From assembly GCA_017302455.1 (NCBI GenBank), contig JAFLDO010000002.1:62001-126000 (forward strand): a DNA stretch of 64,000 bases, given 5' to 3'. Position 1 is the first letter of the stretch. The number at the start of each line of letters is the position of its first letter. Below are positions 34,251-44,402 of the stretch, piece after piece. The position numbers were made by a program, and so were the translations under genes. A model generated the notes under the pieces. That model had not been told where the DNA came from, searched no databases, and was given only the letters and a program-made list of their open reading frames with translations. This DNA comes from Accumulibacter sp. (GTDB taxonomy: Bacteria > Pseudomonadota > Gammaproteobacteria > Burkholderiales > Rhodocyclaceae).

Positions 34251-35738
34251 TCAGTAGTGGTAAGCCGATTCGCCGTGCGAGGTGATGTCCAGGCCTTCGC
34301 GCTCTTCTTCTTCCGGGACCCGTAGGCCGATGACCATGTCGACTAGTTTGAAAGCCACCAGTGAGACGACGCCAGACCAGACGATCACGGTGCCGACGCC
34401 CCACAACTGGCTGATTACCTGCGTGGCCATGTCGAAGTCGCCGACCTTGTTGGTGACGTAGTCATAGACGCCAGTACCGCCCAGGGCCGGATCGACGAAC
34501 ACACCGGTCAGGATCGCACCGAGAATTCCGCCGACGCCATGCACACCAAAGACGTCCAGCGAATCGTCTGCACCAATCAGCCGCTTGAGGCCATTGACGC
34601 CCCACAGGCAGATGACGCCGGCCAGCAGGCCGATGGCGATGGCGCCCATGACACCGACGAAGCCGGCGGCCGGAGTGATCGCCACGAGGCCGGCTACCGC
34701 ACCCGAAGCAGCGCCGAGCATCGAGGGCTTGCCCTTGAGCATCCATTCAGCCAGCATCCAGGACATCGTCGCGCAGGCGGTGGCCACCCAGGTATTGACC
34801 ATTGCCAGAGCCGCACCACCACTCGCTTCGAGTGCCGAGCCGGCGTTGAAACCGAACCAGCCGAACCAGAGCAGCGAAGCACCGATCATCGTGAAGGTCA
34901 GGCTGTGCGGAGCCATTGACTCGCGGCCGTAGCCAATCCGCTTGCCGATGACGAGCGCGCCGACCAGACCGGCCATGGCGGCGTTGATATGCACCACGGT
35001 ACCGCCCGCGAAGTCGAGAGCGCCTTTCTGGAACAGGAAGCCGGCGGTCTTGCCTGCCGCATCGCCGGCGGCGGCATCGATGTAGGCGTCGGGACCCGCC
35101 CAGTACCACACCATGTGCGCCATCGGCAGGTAGGAGAGGCTAAACCAGATCACCATGAAGATCAGGATCGCGGCAAACTTCGCGCGTTCGGCGAAGGCAC
35201 CGACGATCAGTCCGCAGGTGATTGCCGCGAAGGCTCCCTGGAAGATGACGTAGGCCAGTTCGGAGATCACCACGCCCTTGGAGAAGGTGGCGGCGACCGA
35301 GTCGACCGTGATCCCTTTCAGGAAGACCTTGTCGAGCACCCCGAAGAAGGCGCCGCCCTCGGTAAACGCTACCGAGTAGCCGTAGACCACCCAGAGCACG
35401 CTGATCAGCGAGAAAGTGACGAAGACCTGCATCAGCACCGAGAGCATGTTCTTGGTGCGCACCAGGCCACCGTAGAAGAGCGCCAGCCCAGGGATCGACA
35501 TGAGGATGACGAGCGCTGCGCTGACCATCACCCAGGCGTTGTCGCCCTTGTTGGCGACAGGTGCCGGTGCAGCCGCGGGGGCGGCAGGGTCGGCGCTCGG
35601 TGCGCCAGCTGCTGGCGCGGCAGCGGGTGCCGCAACCGCGGTGGTCGTTGCGGCGGCGGCCGGCTTGTCTTCAGCCCAGGCCGGAGCGCCGAAGCTTACG
35701 GCGCCAAGCAGGGCGAGGATGGCAAATAGGTGTTTCAT
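34251..35738 (-). CDS. amtB: Ammonium transporter AmtB
   Basis: 495 residues. A signal peptide (about 1-23) and an Ala/Pro-rich periplasmic linker (about 25-65) precede the 11-helix Amt core: GLALFYGGLVR, HMVWYW (here MAHMVWYWAG), AGGTVVHINAAMAGL and the twin-His region down to VHGVGGILGAILTGVF. It conducts ammonium and is blocked by GlnK. The start at 35738 is chosen because GAGGAG lies six bases upstream. It lies 10 bases after glnK. The long Ala/Pro linker is a feature of many betaproteobacterial AmtB proteins. Confidence 0.95.
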   Translation of the reverse strand: MKHLFAILALLGAVSFGAPAWAEDKPAAAATTTAVAAPAAAPAAGAPSADPAAPAAAPAPVANKGDNAWVMVSAALVILMSIPGLALFYGGLVRTKNMLSVLMQVFVTFSLISVLWVVYGYSVAFTEGGAFFGVLDKVFLKGITVDSVAATFSKGVVISELAYVIFQGAFAAITCGLIVGAFAERAKFAAILIFMVIWFSLSYLPMAHMVWYWAGPDAYIDAAAGDAAGKTAGFLFQKGALDFAGGTVVHINAAMAGLVGALVIGKRIGYGRESMAPHSLTFTMIGASLLWFGWFGFNAGSALEASGGAALAMVNTWVATACATMSWMLAEWMLKGKPSMLGAASGAVAGLVAITPAAGFVGVMGAIAIGLLAGVICLWGVNGLKRLIGADDSLDVFGVHGVGGILGAILTGVFVDPALGGTGVYDYVTNKVGDFDMATQVISQLWGVGTVIVWSGVVSLVAFKLVDMVIGLRVPEEEEREGLDITSHGESAYHY

Positions 35739-35748
35739 GATTGGCTCC

Positions 35749-37021
<1,273 letters not shown>

Positions 37022-37066
37022 GGTGAAATCCTCAAGCAGGGAAAGAAAAGGATGCTGGCTACTTCC

Positions 37067-37084
37067 TAGCACTTTCCATGCCAG
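37067..37084 (-). promoter_or_regulatory. Sigma-54 promoter of the porin-glnK-amtB operon
   Basis: On the minus strand CTGGCATGGAAAGTGCTA carries the -24 GG and -12 GC with exactly ten bases between, matching TGGC-N8-TGC. Transcription would begin about 36 bases before the porin start codon. This fits NtrC-dependent nitrogen control. No NtrC site was confidently picked out. Confidence 0.75.
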
Positions 37085-37191
37085 AAATGTTTTTTTGATA
37101 AATCCGTTGCTTGTCGCTCGTCGGCTTCCCCGGCCGCACTATGTCGCACTGCGTTAGCGCGGCGACGGGGATTTTTGCACCGCTGTGGTGC

Positions 37192-37219
37192 GTGACCTGC
37201 CGGGGGGCAGGCCTATGCT
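37192..37219 (+). promoter_or_regulatory. Candidate sigma-70 promoter of ubiK
   Basis: GTGACC (37192-37197), 16 bases, TATGCT (37214-37219), about 40 bases before the ubiK start. Only moderately close to consensus. Confidence 0.3.
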
Positions 37220-37262
37220 AAACTCGGCTTCCTGCCAACCCTTTCGCCGACCGGTGGATACG

Positions 37263-37508
37263 ATGCTCGACCCCAGAATCCTTGAAGACCTCGGTGCCCG
37301 CCTGAGCGGCCTCCTGGCTGCCAGTCCGGCGGCCGACATCGAGAAGAACGCCCGTGTCCTGCTCGCCAGCGTCTTTGCCAAGCTGGATCTGGTGACGCGC
37401 GAGGAGTTCGATATCCAGACACAGGTCCTGCAGCGCACCCGAGAAAAGCTGAAGGCGCTGGAGGCGCGCCTCGACCGGTTGGAAAACCCGCCCGACCGGC
37501 CGGCCTGA
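37263..37508 (+). CDS. ubiK: Ubiquinone biosynthesis accessory factor UbiK
   Basis: 81 residues, the family's usual size (BMFP/DUF526). The opening MLDPRILEDLGARLSGLL and a C-terminal coiled coil (about 45-75, REEFDIQTQVLQRTREKL) are typical. UbiK forms trimers that help the ubiquinone biosynthesis complex. The start at 37263 follows the family; a longer frame upstream overlaps the promoter. It is monocistronic or loosely linked to comM, 220 bases downstream; that gap shows no other clear feature. Confidence 0.88.
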   Translation: MLDPRILEDLGARLSGLLAASPAADIEKNARVLLASVFAKLDLVTREEFDIQTQVLQRTREKLKALEARLDRLENPPDRPA

Positions 37509-37728
37509 CCCGCGCAGGCCGGCCGCTGGTCAAGAGTGCCCCGCGCCTTCAACGGTTGCCCAGGGGGTGGCGGCGCCACTCTTGGAAGCAGGGTGCGGCC
37601 GGATTCGCCGACGACAGGGCGGCGCACGGCGCCTATGGCCGGTCGTCCCGCGCCATGTCACTCGCAGTAGCAGGCGCCCCTTTTCACGTGCAGTTTGTCT
37701 AGACTGCGGTTTTCCAAGGCTCCTTGCC

Positions 37729-39228
37729 ATGCCGCTCGCCATTGTTCACAGTCGTGGTCTGGATGGACTCTTCGCTCCGGAGGTGGCTGTCGAGGTGCAT
37801 CTGGCTGGCGGTCTGCCGAGTGTCACGCTGGTCGGGCTACCCGATACCGAAGTCAAGGAAGCGCGCGATCGGGTCAGGGCGGCGCTGCAGAACTCGGGTT
37901 TCGACTTCCCGAGCAAGCGCATCACGGTCAACCTCGCGCCGGCCGACCTGCCGAAGGAGTCCGGTCGCTTCGACCTGCCGATCGCGCTGGGCATCCTCGC
38001 GGCTTCGGGCCAGATCCCGACGTCGGCACTCGCCGGCTACGAGTTCGCTGGTGAGCTGTCGCTCTCGGGGGAACTGCGGCCGATTCGCGGCGCGCTCGCC
38101 ATGGTTCTCGCCGCCGGCAGCCGCGGGCGCAGCTTTGTCCTGCCGTCAAGCAGCGCCCGCGAGGCCGCCCTGGCCGGGACGGTGCGGGTGCTCACGGCTG
38201 ACAACCTGCTCGAGGTCTGCGCACATCTGATCGGGCAGGGCCAACTCAGCGAATGCCTGGCCGTCGTCGAGCTTGCCGACGAGGACGCGGACTATCCCGA
38301 TCTCGCCGACGTGCGGGGTCAGGTGCAGGCCAAGCGCGCACTCGAGATCGCCGCCGCGGGTGGGCATTCGATCCTCCTCGTCGGCCCGCCGGGTACCGGC
38401 AAGTCCATGCTCGCCAGCCGGCTGCCCGGCTTGCTGCCGCCGATGACCGAGGCGGCGGCGCTCGAATCGGCGGCCGTGCTGTCCCTGGCCGGGCAGTTCC
38501 GGCCCGATCGCTTTCGCCGCCATCCCTACCGGGCGCCGCACCATACGGCGTCGTCGGCGGCGCTGGTCGGCGGCGGCAGCATCCCGAGCCCGGGCGAGAT
38601 CTCGCTCGCCCATCAGGGTGTTCTTTTCCTCGACGAGATTCCCGAGTTCGACCGCCGCGTACTGGAAGCACTGCGCGAGCCGTTGGACTCAGGGCGCATT
38701 CACATTTCGCGCGCCGCGCGTCAGGCCGAGTTTCCGGCCCAGTTCCAGCTCGTCGCGGCGATGAACCCCTGTCCTTGCGGTTATCACGGCGATTCGCGCG
38801 GCCGTTGCCGGTGTACGCCGGATCAGGTGCTGCGTTATCGTCGCCGGCTCTCCGGCCCACTGCTCGACCGTATCGACCTGCAGATCGAAGTCCCGGCGCT
38901 GCCCGCCGAAGTCTTGCAGCAGGCGCCCGATGGCGAAGCCTCGGCGAGCGTTCGCGCGCGTGTTGCGCAAGCCCGGGAGAGGCAGATCAGACGACAGGGG
39001 AAAGCCAATGCGCGGCTGACGGCGAAGGAGATTGACCAGTACTGTCAGCCCGCGGCGGCAGCGGCGGCGCTGCTGAAACACGCGATCAGCCGCTTCGAGC
39101 TATCGGCGCGAGCTTTCCACCGCCTGCTCAAGGTGGCGCGGACAATTTCCGATCTGGCCGGGAGCGACACCATCGAGGCGCAGCACGTGGCTGAAGCCGT
39201 GCAGTACCGCCGCTTCGCGAAGGATTGA
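37729..39228 (+). CDS. comM: ComM/YifB-family Mg-chelatase-like AAA+ ATPase
   Basis: 499 residues. An N-terminal Lon-S5-like fold (MPLAIVHSRGLDGL, VTLVGLPDTEVKEARDRV) is followed by an AAA+ domain with Walker A GPPGTGKSMLA near 218 and Walker B VLFLDEIPEFDR, and the MNPCPCGYHGD zinc-binding segment with a C-terminal lid. ComM acts as a branch-migration helicase in natural transformation in some bacteria; the role here is inferred from family. The start at 37729 matches relatives. Confidence 0.92.
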   Translation: MPLAIVHSRGLDGLFAPEVAVEVHLAGGLPSVTLVGLPDTEVKEARDRVRAALQNSGFDFPSKRITVNLAPADLPKESGRFDLPIALGILAASGQIPTSALAGYEFAGELSLSGELRPIRGALAMVLAAGSRGRSFVLPSSSAREAALAGTVRVLTADNLLEVCAHLIGQGQLSECLAVVELADEDADYPDLADVRGQVQAKRALEIAAAGGHSILLVGPPGTGKSMLASRLPGLLPPMTEAAALESAAVLSLAGQFRPDRFRRHPYRAPHHTASSAALVGGGSIPSPGEISLAHQGVLFLDEIPEFDRRVLEALREPLDSGRIHISRAARQAEFPAQFQLVAAMNPCPCGYHGDSRGRCRCTPDQVLRYRRRLSGPLLDRIDLQIEVPALPAEVLQQAPDGEASASVRARVAQARERQIRRQGKANARLTAKEIDQYCQPAAAAAALLKHAISRFELSARAFHRLLKVARTISDLAGSDTIEAQHVAEAVQYRRFAKD

Positions 39229-39229
39229 T

Positions 39230-40513
39230 GTGGCCGATTCGCAGCTCTCGCCGGCGCCGCGCGGGATTGCCTTCATGCTGGCCGCGCTGGCGGCCCTCGG
39301 TCCTTTCTCGATCGATACCTACCTGCCGTCGTTTCACGACATCGGCGCGTCGCTGCACGCCACGCCCCTGCAAGTCCAGCAGACGCTGACCGCGTACCTG
39401 TTGCCGTTCGCGCTGATGACGCTGTGGCATGGCGCGATCTCGGATGCCTTGGGCCGGCGGCGGGTGATTCTCGTCACGGTCGCCCTGTTTGCGCTGGCCT
39501 CGGCCGGCTGCATGCTGGCGACACGCATCGAACACCTCTGGTTGCTGCGGGCGCTGCAGGGGATGACCGGCGGTGCCGGTATCGTCATCAGCCGGGCGAT
39601 CGTTCGCGACTTGTACGATGGGCCACCGGCACAGCGCCTGATTTCGCAGATCACCATGATGTTCGCCGTGGCCCCGGCGGTGGCGCCCGTGCTCGGCGGC
39701 TGGTTGCAGGCCTGGTTCGGCTGGCGCTCGGTGTTTGCCTTCCTGGCGCTGAGCAGCGCTGCCCTGTGGCTGGCCTCCTGGTATCTGCTCCCGGAAACGC
39801 TGCCACGGCATCGGCGCCAGTCGCTGCACGCCGGCTATCTGGTCCGCAGCTACTGGCAGGTACTCACTTCGCGGCCGTTCCTGCTGGTTTGTGGTGCACT
39901 GGCGTTCAATTTCGCCGCCTTCTTCATCTATGTGCTCTCGGCCCCGGTCTTCTTGATGCACCACCTGGGCGTTGCGGCGACCGGTTTCCTGTGGCTGTTC
40001 GGCCCGGCGATGGGCGGCCTGATGATCGGCGCCTGGTTGTCGGGCCGCTGCGCCGGCAAGTTGTCGCTGCCGCGCACGATCGCCGCCGGCTACCTGGTGA
40101 TGGGTCTCGCCGTCGTGCTCAATATTGGCCTCAATCTGGCCTGGCCGCCAGCGCTGCCGTGGAGCGTGCTGCCGATCTTCGTATTCACGCTCGGCATGTC
40201 GCTGGCCATGCCCTGCCTGACCCTGCAGGCGCTCGATCTGTTTCCCGAAAAGCGTGGCCTGGCGGCTTCCTGCCAGGGCTTCCTGCAGGCCGGATTCAAC
40301 GCTTTCGCGGCCGCCTTGATCGCCCCCGCGCTCTGGGGATCGACGCTCTCTCTGGCGTTGGGCATGGGCGGCCTGCTGCTGCTGGGTATCTTCGCCACGC
40401 TGATTCATCAACGGCGAAGCGTTTGCTGCCTCATCCGGTCTGCCTGCCACCGGTTTCCCTGGCAAACGGCAGCAGGCACAGCGAGACGACGATGCAGGCG
40501 GCCATCAGGCTGA
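39230..40513 (+). CDS. Bcr/CflA-family MFS multidrug efflux transporter
   Basis: 427 residues, 12 membrane helices. DTYLPSFHDIG (helix 1 exit), SDALGRRRVIL (MFS motif A) and RALQGMTGGAGIVISRAIVRDLYDG (motif C-like, typical of Bcr/CflA) support drug:proton antiport. The start is the GTG at 39230, immediately after the comM stop, so the genes are probably coupled. The last ~28 residues (after LIHQRRS) run into the 3' end of the convergent MFS gene and are unlike the family. Confidence 0.85.
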   Translation: MADSQLSPAPRGIAFMLAALAALGPFSIDTYLPSFHDIGASLHATPLQVQQTLTAYLLPFALMTLWHGAISDALGRRRVILVTVALFALASAGCMLATRIEHLWLLRALQGMTGGAGIVISRAIVRDLYDGPPAQRLISQITMMFAVAPAVAPVLGGWLQAWFGWRSVFAFLALSSAALWLASWYLLPETLPRHRRQSLHAGYLVRSYWQVLTSRPFLLVCGALAFNFAAFFIYVLSAPVFLMHHLGVAATGFLWLFGPAMGGLMIGAWLSGRCAGKLSLPRTIAAGYLVMGLAVVLNIGLNLAWPPALPWSVLPIFVFTLGMSLAMPCLTLQALDLFPEKRGLAASCQGFLQAGFNAFAAALIAPALWGSTLSLALGMGGLLLLGIFATLIHQRRSVCCLIRSACHRFPWQTAAGTARRRCRRPSG

Positions 40514-41717
40514 AGGCCGCCTGATACGCGCCGGCGTCGTAGAGGCGCGCACCCGCCGCCGTGGCTCCCCGCCAGTGGCGGTCGAGAAGCCAGCCGACAG
40601 CGGGTTGCAGCAGCATGCCGCCGAGTAGCGGCCCCATGTTGCAGATGCCGGCGGCGGTGCCCACCAGACGCGTGGGTACCGACTCCTTGGCGAAAGCAAA
40701 GCCGATGATCAGGTTGCCCGAGAACAGGCCGGTAAACAGCAGGGCGACGATCAACAGCCAGAGCGGTAGCGGCGCGAAGATGATCAGCAACCATCCGGCG
40801 AGCGCCGCGGCGGTCGTCCACACGTAGAGCGGCCGGCGACGGCCGAGACGTTCGGAGAGCGTGCCGAGCAGTGGCCCGCCGATGGCCCAGGCGATCAGCA
40901 GCAGCGAGGTGATCGCCGCCGCGCTCCGCGTCTCCAGACCGTGCACCTGGCGCAGATAGGGAACACCCCACAGTCCGGCGAACGTGAGAACGGCGCCGGC
41001 AACGCCAATCGGCGCGATCAGGAGGATCCAGATGTTCCGGTAAGAAAGGACCTCGGCCATTCCGCGCAGGATCGACCCGTGCTGCCCGCCAGCCGACGCT
41101 GCCGGCGCATGGCTGGCGTGGGCCAGATCGCGCGGGTCATCACGGACGCGCAGCCAGATGGCCAGCGAGAGCAGGCCGGTGACGGCCGCCGAGACGCCCA
41201 TCACCGGACGCCAGCCCCAGGTTTCGATCAGCATTCGTAGCGGCACGCCGGCAATCACGCCGCCAACGACGCCAAAGGTCAGCGCCATTCCGGACGCCAG
41301 GGCGAACTGCCGTGCGGCGAACCAGTGTGTGGCGAGCTTGAGCATCGACACGAAGGCAACGGCGACCGACGCGCCGATCAGCAAGCGTCCGGCGCTGGCC
41401 CACCAGAAGTCGGGCGAGCACGCGAAAATTGCCGTGCCGATGGCGGCCACCGCCGCACCCGCGGTCAACAGGCGGCGCGGTCCCCAGCGATCGGCGAGTA
41501 TTCCGGTCGGGATCTGCATGGCCACGTAGGAATAGAAGTAGAACGCCGAGAGATTGCCGAGTTCGCTGGCGCCGATGGCGAACTCCTGCATCAGGCGGTC
41601 TGTCATCACCGCCGGGGCGACGCGCTGGTAGAAGCCGATCAGGTACAGCAGAGCCGCCAGCCCCCACACACTCCACGCGACGGCGGCCGGCGGGTGGCCG
41701 TGCTCGCTCGCGTTCAC
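40431..41717 (-). CDS. MFS transporter (organic-anion / D-galactonate-type)
   Basis: 428 residues, 12 membrane helices. GFYQRVAPAVMTDRL at helix 1, ADRWGPRRLL (motif A) and TFGVVGGVIAGVPLR are typical of the anion:cation symporter-like MFS group. The substrate cannot be told. It converges on the Bcr/CflA gene with an 83-base overlap at the 3' ends. No partner gene is adjacent. Confidence 0.82.
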   Translation of the reverse strand: MNASEHGHPPAAVAWSVWGLAALLYLIGFYQRVAPAVMTDRLMQEFAIGASELGNLSAFYFYSYVAMQIPTGILADRWGPRRLLTAGAAVAAIGTAIFACSPDFWWASAGRLLIGASVAVAFVSMLKLATHWFAARQFALASGMALTFGVVGGVIAGVPLRMLIETWGWRPVMGVSAAVTGLLSLAIWLRVRDDPRDLAHASHAPAASAGGQHGSILRGMAEVLSYRNIWILLIAPIGVAGAVLTFAGLWGVPYLRQVHGLETRSAAAITSLLLIAWAIGGPLLGTLSERLGRRRPLYVWTTAAALAGWLLIIFAPLPLWLLIVALLFTGLFSGNLIIGFAFAKESVPTRLVGTAAGICNMGPLLGGMLLQPAVGWLLDRHWRGATAAGARLYDAGAYQAAFSLMAACIVVSLCLLPFARETGGRQTG

Positions 41718-41884
41718 TGCCGTTTCCCGTCTGTACCAGCGATGTTGCGGCCGCCGGCACGCCAGCGGTCAGTTCTCGGGCGGTACCCGGGGCCACGCCG
41801 CCCGGGCAGCGGCGCCGTCGGCAGATGGCGGGTGCATCCGGGGGATTCGCGCGCGCTCACGGAACTCCTTCGCCTGCGTTCGTC

Positions 41885-41890
41885 TATACT
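41885..41890 (+). promoter_or_regulatory. Candidate -10 element upstream of the BamE-like gene
   Basis: TATACT followed by CGCGG; the same TATACTCGCGG string occurs before trpB (42994). No good -35 is seen. The rest of 41718-41941 holds no gene. Confidence 0.3.
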
Positions 41891-41941
41891 CGCGGCTTGG
41901 CGCCAGCGATTCTAGCCGGTGTGAGTGGAGCACGGAAAGAC

Positions 41942-42430
41942 ATGTTCGGGAAACTCCTTGCAGGTTTGCTACTGACCGGTGCGCTCGCCCTCGTCGTGTC
42001 CGCCTGCGACGTCGACAAGCTGAGCCGTCTCAGACCCGGCAGTTCCAGCGCCGACGAGGTGCGGCAGGTGATGGGCAAGCCGAACCTCGAGTGGCGCGAC
42101 GAGGATGGTACGCGCATCTGGGAGTATCCGCGCACCCCCGAGGGAATGGTCAACTACATGCTCGTCATTGGCCCCGATCAGGTCCTGCGCGAGGTGCGGC
42201 AAGTGCTGACCGAGGAGAATTTCAGCAAAGTCAGGCCCGGCATGCGCATGGATGATGTCCGCTACCTGCTCGGCCAGCCGGCTCATCAGGTGCGTTTTCC
42301 GCTGAACCAGGAAACCGTCTGGGACTGGAAGACGAAGGTCGAGCCGGGAATGGAGTGGTACTTCAATGTCCATTTCAGTGACCGCGGTGTGGTGACCAGG
42401 ACGAGTACCAACTTCGTCCCCAAGGGCTGA
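41942..42430 (+). CDS. BamE/SmpA-OmlA-type outer membrane lipoprotein with two repeats
   Basis: 162 residues. A lipoprotein signal ends VVSAC (Cys about 22). Two SmpA/OmlA-like units follow: LRPGSSSADEVRQVMGKP (about 30-48) and VRPGMRMDDVRYLLGQP (about 99-116), each followed by a W(E/D)(Y/W) strand. BamE has one such unit and assists outer membrane protein insertion; this protein looks like a tandem version, so a distinct role is possible. The ATG at 41942 is the only start with a signal peptide. Confidence 0.75.
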   Translation: MFGKLLAGLLLTGALALVVSACDVDKLSRLRPGSSSADEVRQVMGKPNLEWRDEDGTRIWEYPRTPEGMVNYMLVIGPDQVLREVRQVLTEENFSKVRPGMRMDDVRYLLGQPAHQVRFPLNQETVWDWKTKVEPGMEWYFNVHFSDRGVVTRTSTNFVPKG

Positions 42431-42516
42431 GAGGCATGCGCTGCCGGGGGCGACCGGTGACTGCCGCCGGGTGGTGGCTCGCGCGGGCCGCCGCCGCCCA
42501 GGCCGCGGCTCGCCAA

Positions 42517-42540
42517 TCGCTTCGCCGCTCGCTTCGCCGC
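42517..42540. repeat. Tandem 12-bp repeat before speH
   Basis: TCGCTTCGCCGC occurs twice head to tail, with a partial third start. It lies 26 bases upstream of the decarboxylase start and may affect its translation, or be chance in GC-rich DNA. Confidence 0.6.
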
Positions 42541-42566
42541 TCGCGCTACGACGTCCTGGAGCTGTC

Positions 42567-42977
42567 ATGCATGGCCTGCACCTGATCGCCGAACTCTACG
42601 ACTGCCGCTGCGAGGCGCGCTTCCTGGATGACGTGGCGACGCTGCAGGAAACCTGCCTGGCGGTGTGTTCGACCCCAGGGTTGACGCCCGTTGCGCAGGC
42701 CTTTCACCAGTTCGGCAGTGCGCGGGAACCGGCTGGCGCGACCGGCGCCGTGATCCTGGCCGAGTCGCATCTGGCTGTTCACACCTGGCCCGAAGTGCGG
42801 GCGGTAACGCTCGATCTTTACGTGTGCAACTTCAGCCAGGACAACAGTGCCGCAGCGCGTCTTGCCTGCGACCGACTGATCCGCGCCTTTGCGCCGTGCC
42901 GCGTGGTCCAGCGCGAGTTGGCTCGCGGTGTTCCGGACGCGGTCGCCGCTCCGGGGCGGGTCGGCGGAAGTGAATAG
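42567..42977 (+). CDS. speH: S-adenosylmethionine decarboxylase proenzyme
   Basis: 136 residues. The self-cleavage site is Glu66-Ser67 in [13 protein letters not shown]; Ser67 becomes the pyruvoyl cofactor, and His72 and Cys87 (LYVCNF) match the other catalytic residues of the bacterial class. It makes decarboxylated SAM for spermidine. No canonical speE lies beside it; the only spermidine-synthase-like gene in the window is the 997-residue membrane protein. The start at 42567 follows the family. Confidence 0.9.
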   Translation: MHGLHLIAELYDCRCEARFLDDVATLQETCLAVCSTPGLTPVAQAFHQFGSAREPAGATGAVILAESHLAVHTWPEVRAVTLDLYVCNFSQDNSAAARLACDRLIRAFAPCRVVQRELARGVPDAVAAPGRVGGSE

Positions 42978-42993
42978 GCGAGGCGGCGAAGGG

Positions 42994-42999
42994 TATACT
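42994..42999 (+). promoter_or_regulatory. Candidate -10 element upstream of trpB
   Basis: TATACT 36 bases before the GTG start of the long trpB; the ribosome site AGGGGG lies five bases before that GTG. No strong -35 seen. Confidence 0.35.
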
Positions 43000-43035
43000 C
43001 GCGGTTTTCGATCAACAGCAACGTCAGGGGGCTGC

Positions 43036-44400
43036 GTGGAATCGCTTCGTATCACGCTCGAGCAATCCGAGATTCCGACGCATTGGTACAACGTCGTCGC
43101 CGACATGCCCAATCCGCCCCTGCCGCCGCTGGGCCCGGACCACCAACCGGTGTCGCCGGAGCAGATGGGAGCGATCTTTCCGCCGGCCATTCTCGAGCAG
43201 GAAATGTCGGCCGAGCGCTGGATCCCGATCCCGCAGCCGGTACGTGAGATTTATCGACTGTGGCGTCCGTCGCCACTGATTCGCGCCCGCCGCCTTGAGG
43301 AAGCGCTGGCGACCCCGGCCCGGATCTACTACAAGTACGAAGGCGTTTCGCCTGCTGGTTCGCACAAGCCAAACACCGCCGTACCGCAGGCTTTCTACAA
43401 CCAGCAGGCGGGAATCAAGCGCATCACCACCGAAACCGGCGCCGGGCAGTGGGGCTGCTCGATGGCTTTTGCCGGCCAGATGTTCGGTCTCGAAGTGCGC
43501 GTCTACATGGTCAAGATCAGCTACCAGCAGAAGCCTTTCAGGCGTTCGATGATGCAGACCTGGGGCGCCGAAGTGTTCGCCAGTCCATCGGCCATGACGC
43601 AGACCGGACGCGATCTGCTGGCGAAGGATCCCGAGAATCAAGGTTCATTGGGCATCGCGATTTCCGAGGCCGTCGAGGAGGCGGCGTCACGGGCGGACAC
43701 CAGTTACGCTCTCGGTTCGGTGCTCAATCACGTGGCGCTGCATCAGACGATCATCGGTCAGGAAGCGAGGAAGCAGTTCGAGAAGGCTGGTGACTGGCCG
43801 GATGTCGTTTTCGCCCCCTGCGGTGGCGGCTCGTCGTTCGCTGGTGTGGCGTTCCCCTTCATCGCCGACAATGCGGCGGGAGGGCGCAAGGGCAAGCCGA
43901 CGCGGCTGGTCGCCGTCGAGCCGAGTTCTTGTCCGACGCTCACCAAGGGTTGCTACGCCTATGACTTCGGCGATGCTTCCGGCTTTACGCCGCTGATGAA
44001 GATGTATACCCTCGGCCACGACTTCATGCCCCCTGGCATCCACGCCGGCGGCCTGCGCTATCACGGGGATTCGCCGCTGGTTTCGCAGCTCTACCACGAG
44101 GGCCTGCTCGAAGCGGTTGCCGTGACGCAGCTGGCCACCTTCGAAGCCGGCGTGATGTTCGCCCGTGCTGAAGGCATCATCCCGGCGCCCGAGTCCAACC
44201 ATGCGATCCGGGCGGCAATCGACGAGGCCCAGCGCTGCCGGCAGAGCGGCGAGGCGAGGACGATCTTCTTCAATCTTACAGGCCACGGACACTTCGACAT
44301 GGCCGCCTACGACCGCTATTTTGCCGGTGAGCTCGAGGATTTCGAGTATCCGGCCGAGGCCATCCGGGCTTCGCTGGAACATCTGCCGAAGATCGGGTGA
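43036..44400 (+). CDS. Tryptophan synthase beta subunit, TrpB2 type
   Basis: 454 residues, the longer TrpB2 form. The PLP lysine is in [17 protein letters not shown] and the phosphate loop is [29 protein letters not shown] at the N-terminus is the TrpB2 hallmark. TrpB2 enzymes can act without TrpA, using free indole or phosphoserine; no trpA is near. The GTG start is backed by AGGGGG five bases upstream. The SPOR gene begins two bases after its stop. Confidence 0.88.
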   Translation: MESLRITLEQSEIPTHWYNVVADMPNPPLPPLGPDHQPVSPEQMGAIFPPAILEQEMSAERWIPIPQPVREIYRLWRPSPLIRARRLEEALATPARIYYKYEGVSPAGSHKPNTAVPQAFYNQQAGIKRITTETGAGQWGCSMAFAGQMFGLEVRVYMVKISYQQKPFRRSMMQTWGAEVFASPSAMTQTGRDLLAKDPENQGSLGIAISEAVEEAASRADTSYALGSVLNHVALHQTIIGQEARKQFEKAGDWPDVVFAPCGGGSSFAGVAFPFIADNAAGGRKGKPTRLVAVEPSSCPTLTKGCYAYDFGDASGFTPLMKMYTLGHDFMPPGIHAGGLRYHGDSPLVSQLYHEGLLEAVAVTQLATFEAGVMFARAEGIIPAPESNHAIRAAIDEAQRCRQSGEARTIFFNLTGHGHFDMAAYDRYFAGELEDFEYPAEAIRASLEHLPKIG

Positions 44401-44402
44401 GC

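Noticed and set aside
42517-42540. The 12-bp tandem repeat as a phase-variable switch for speH
   Set aside because: Only two copies, non-coding, and a multiple of three; chance in GC-rich sequence is as likely.
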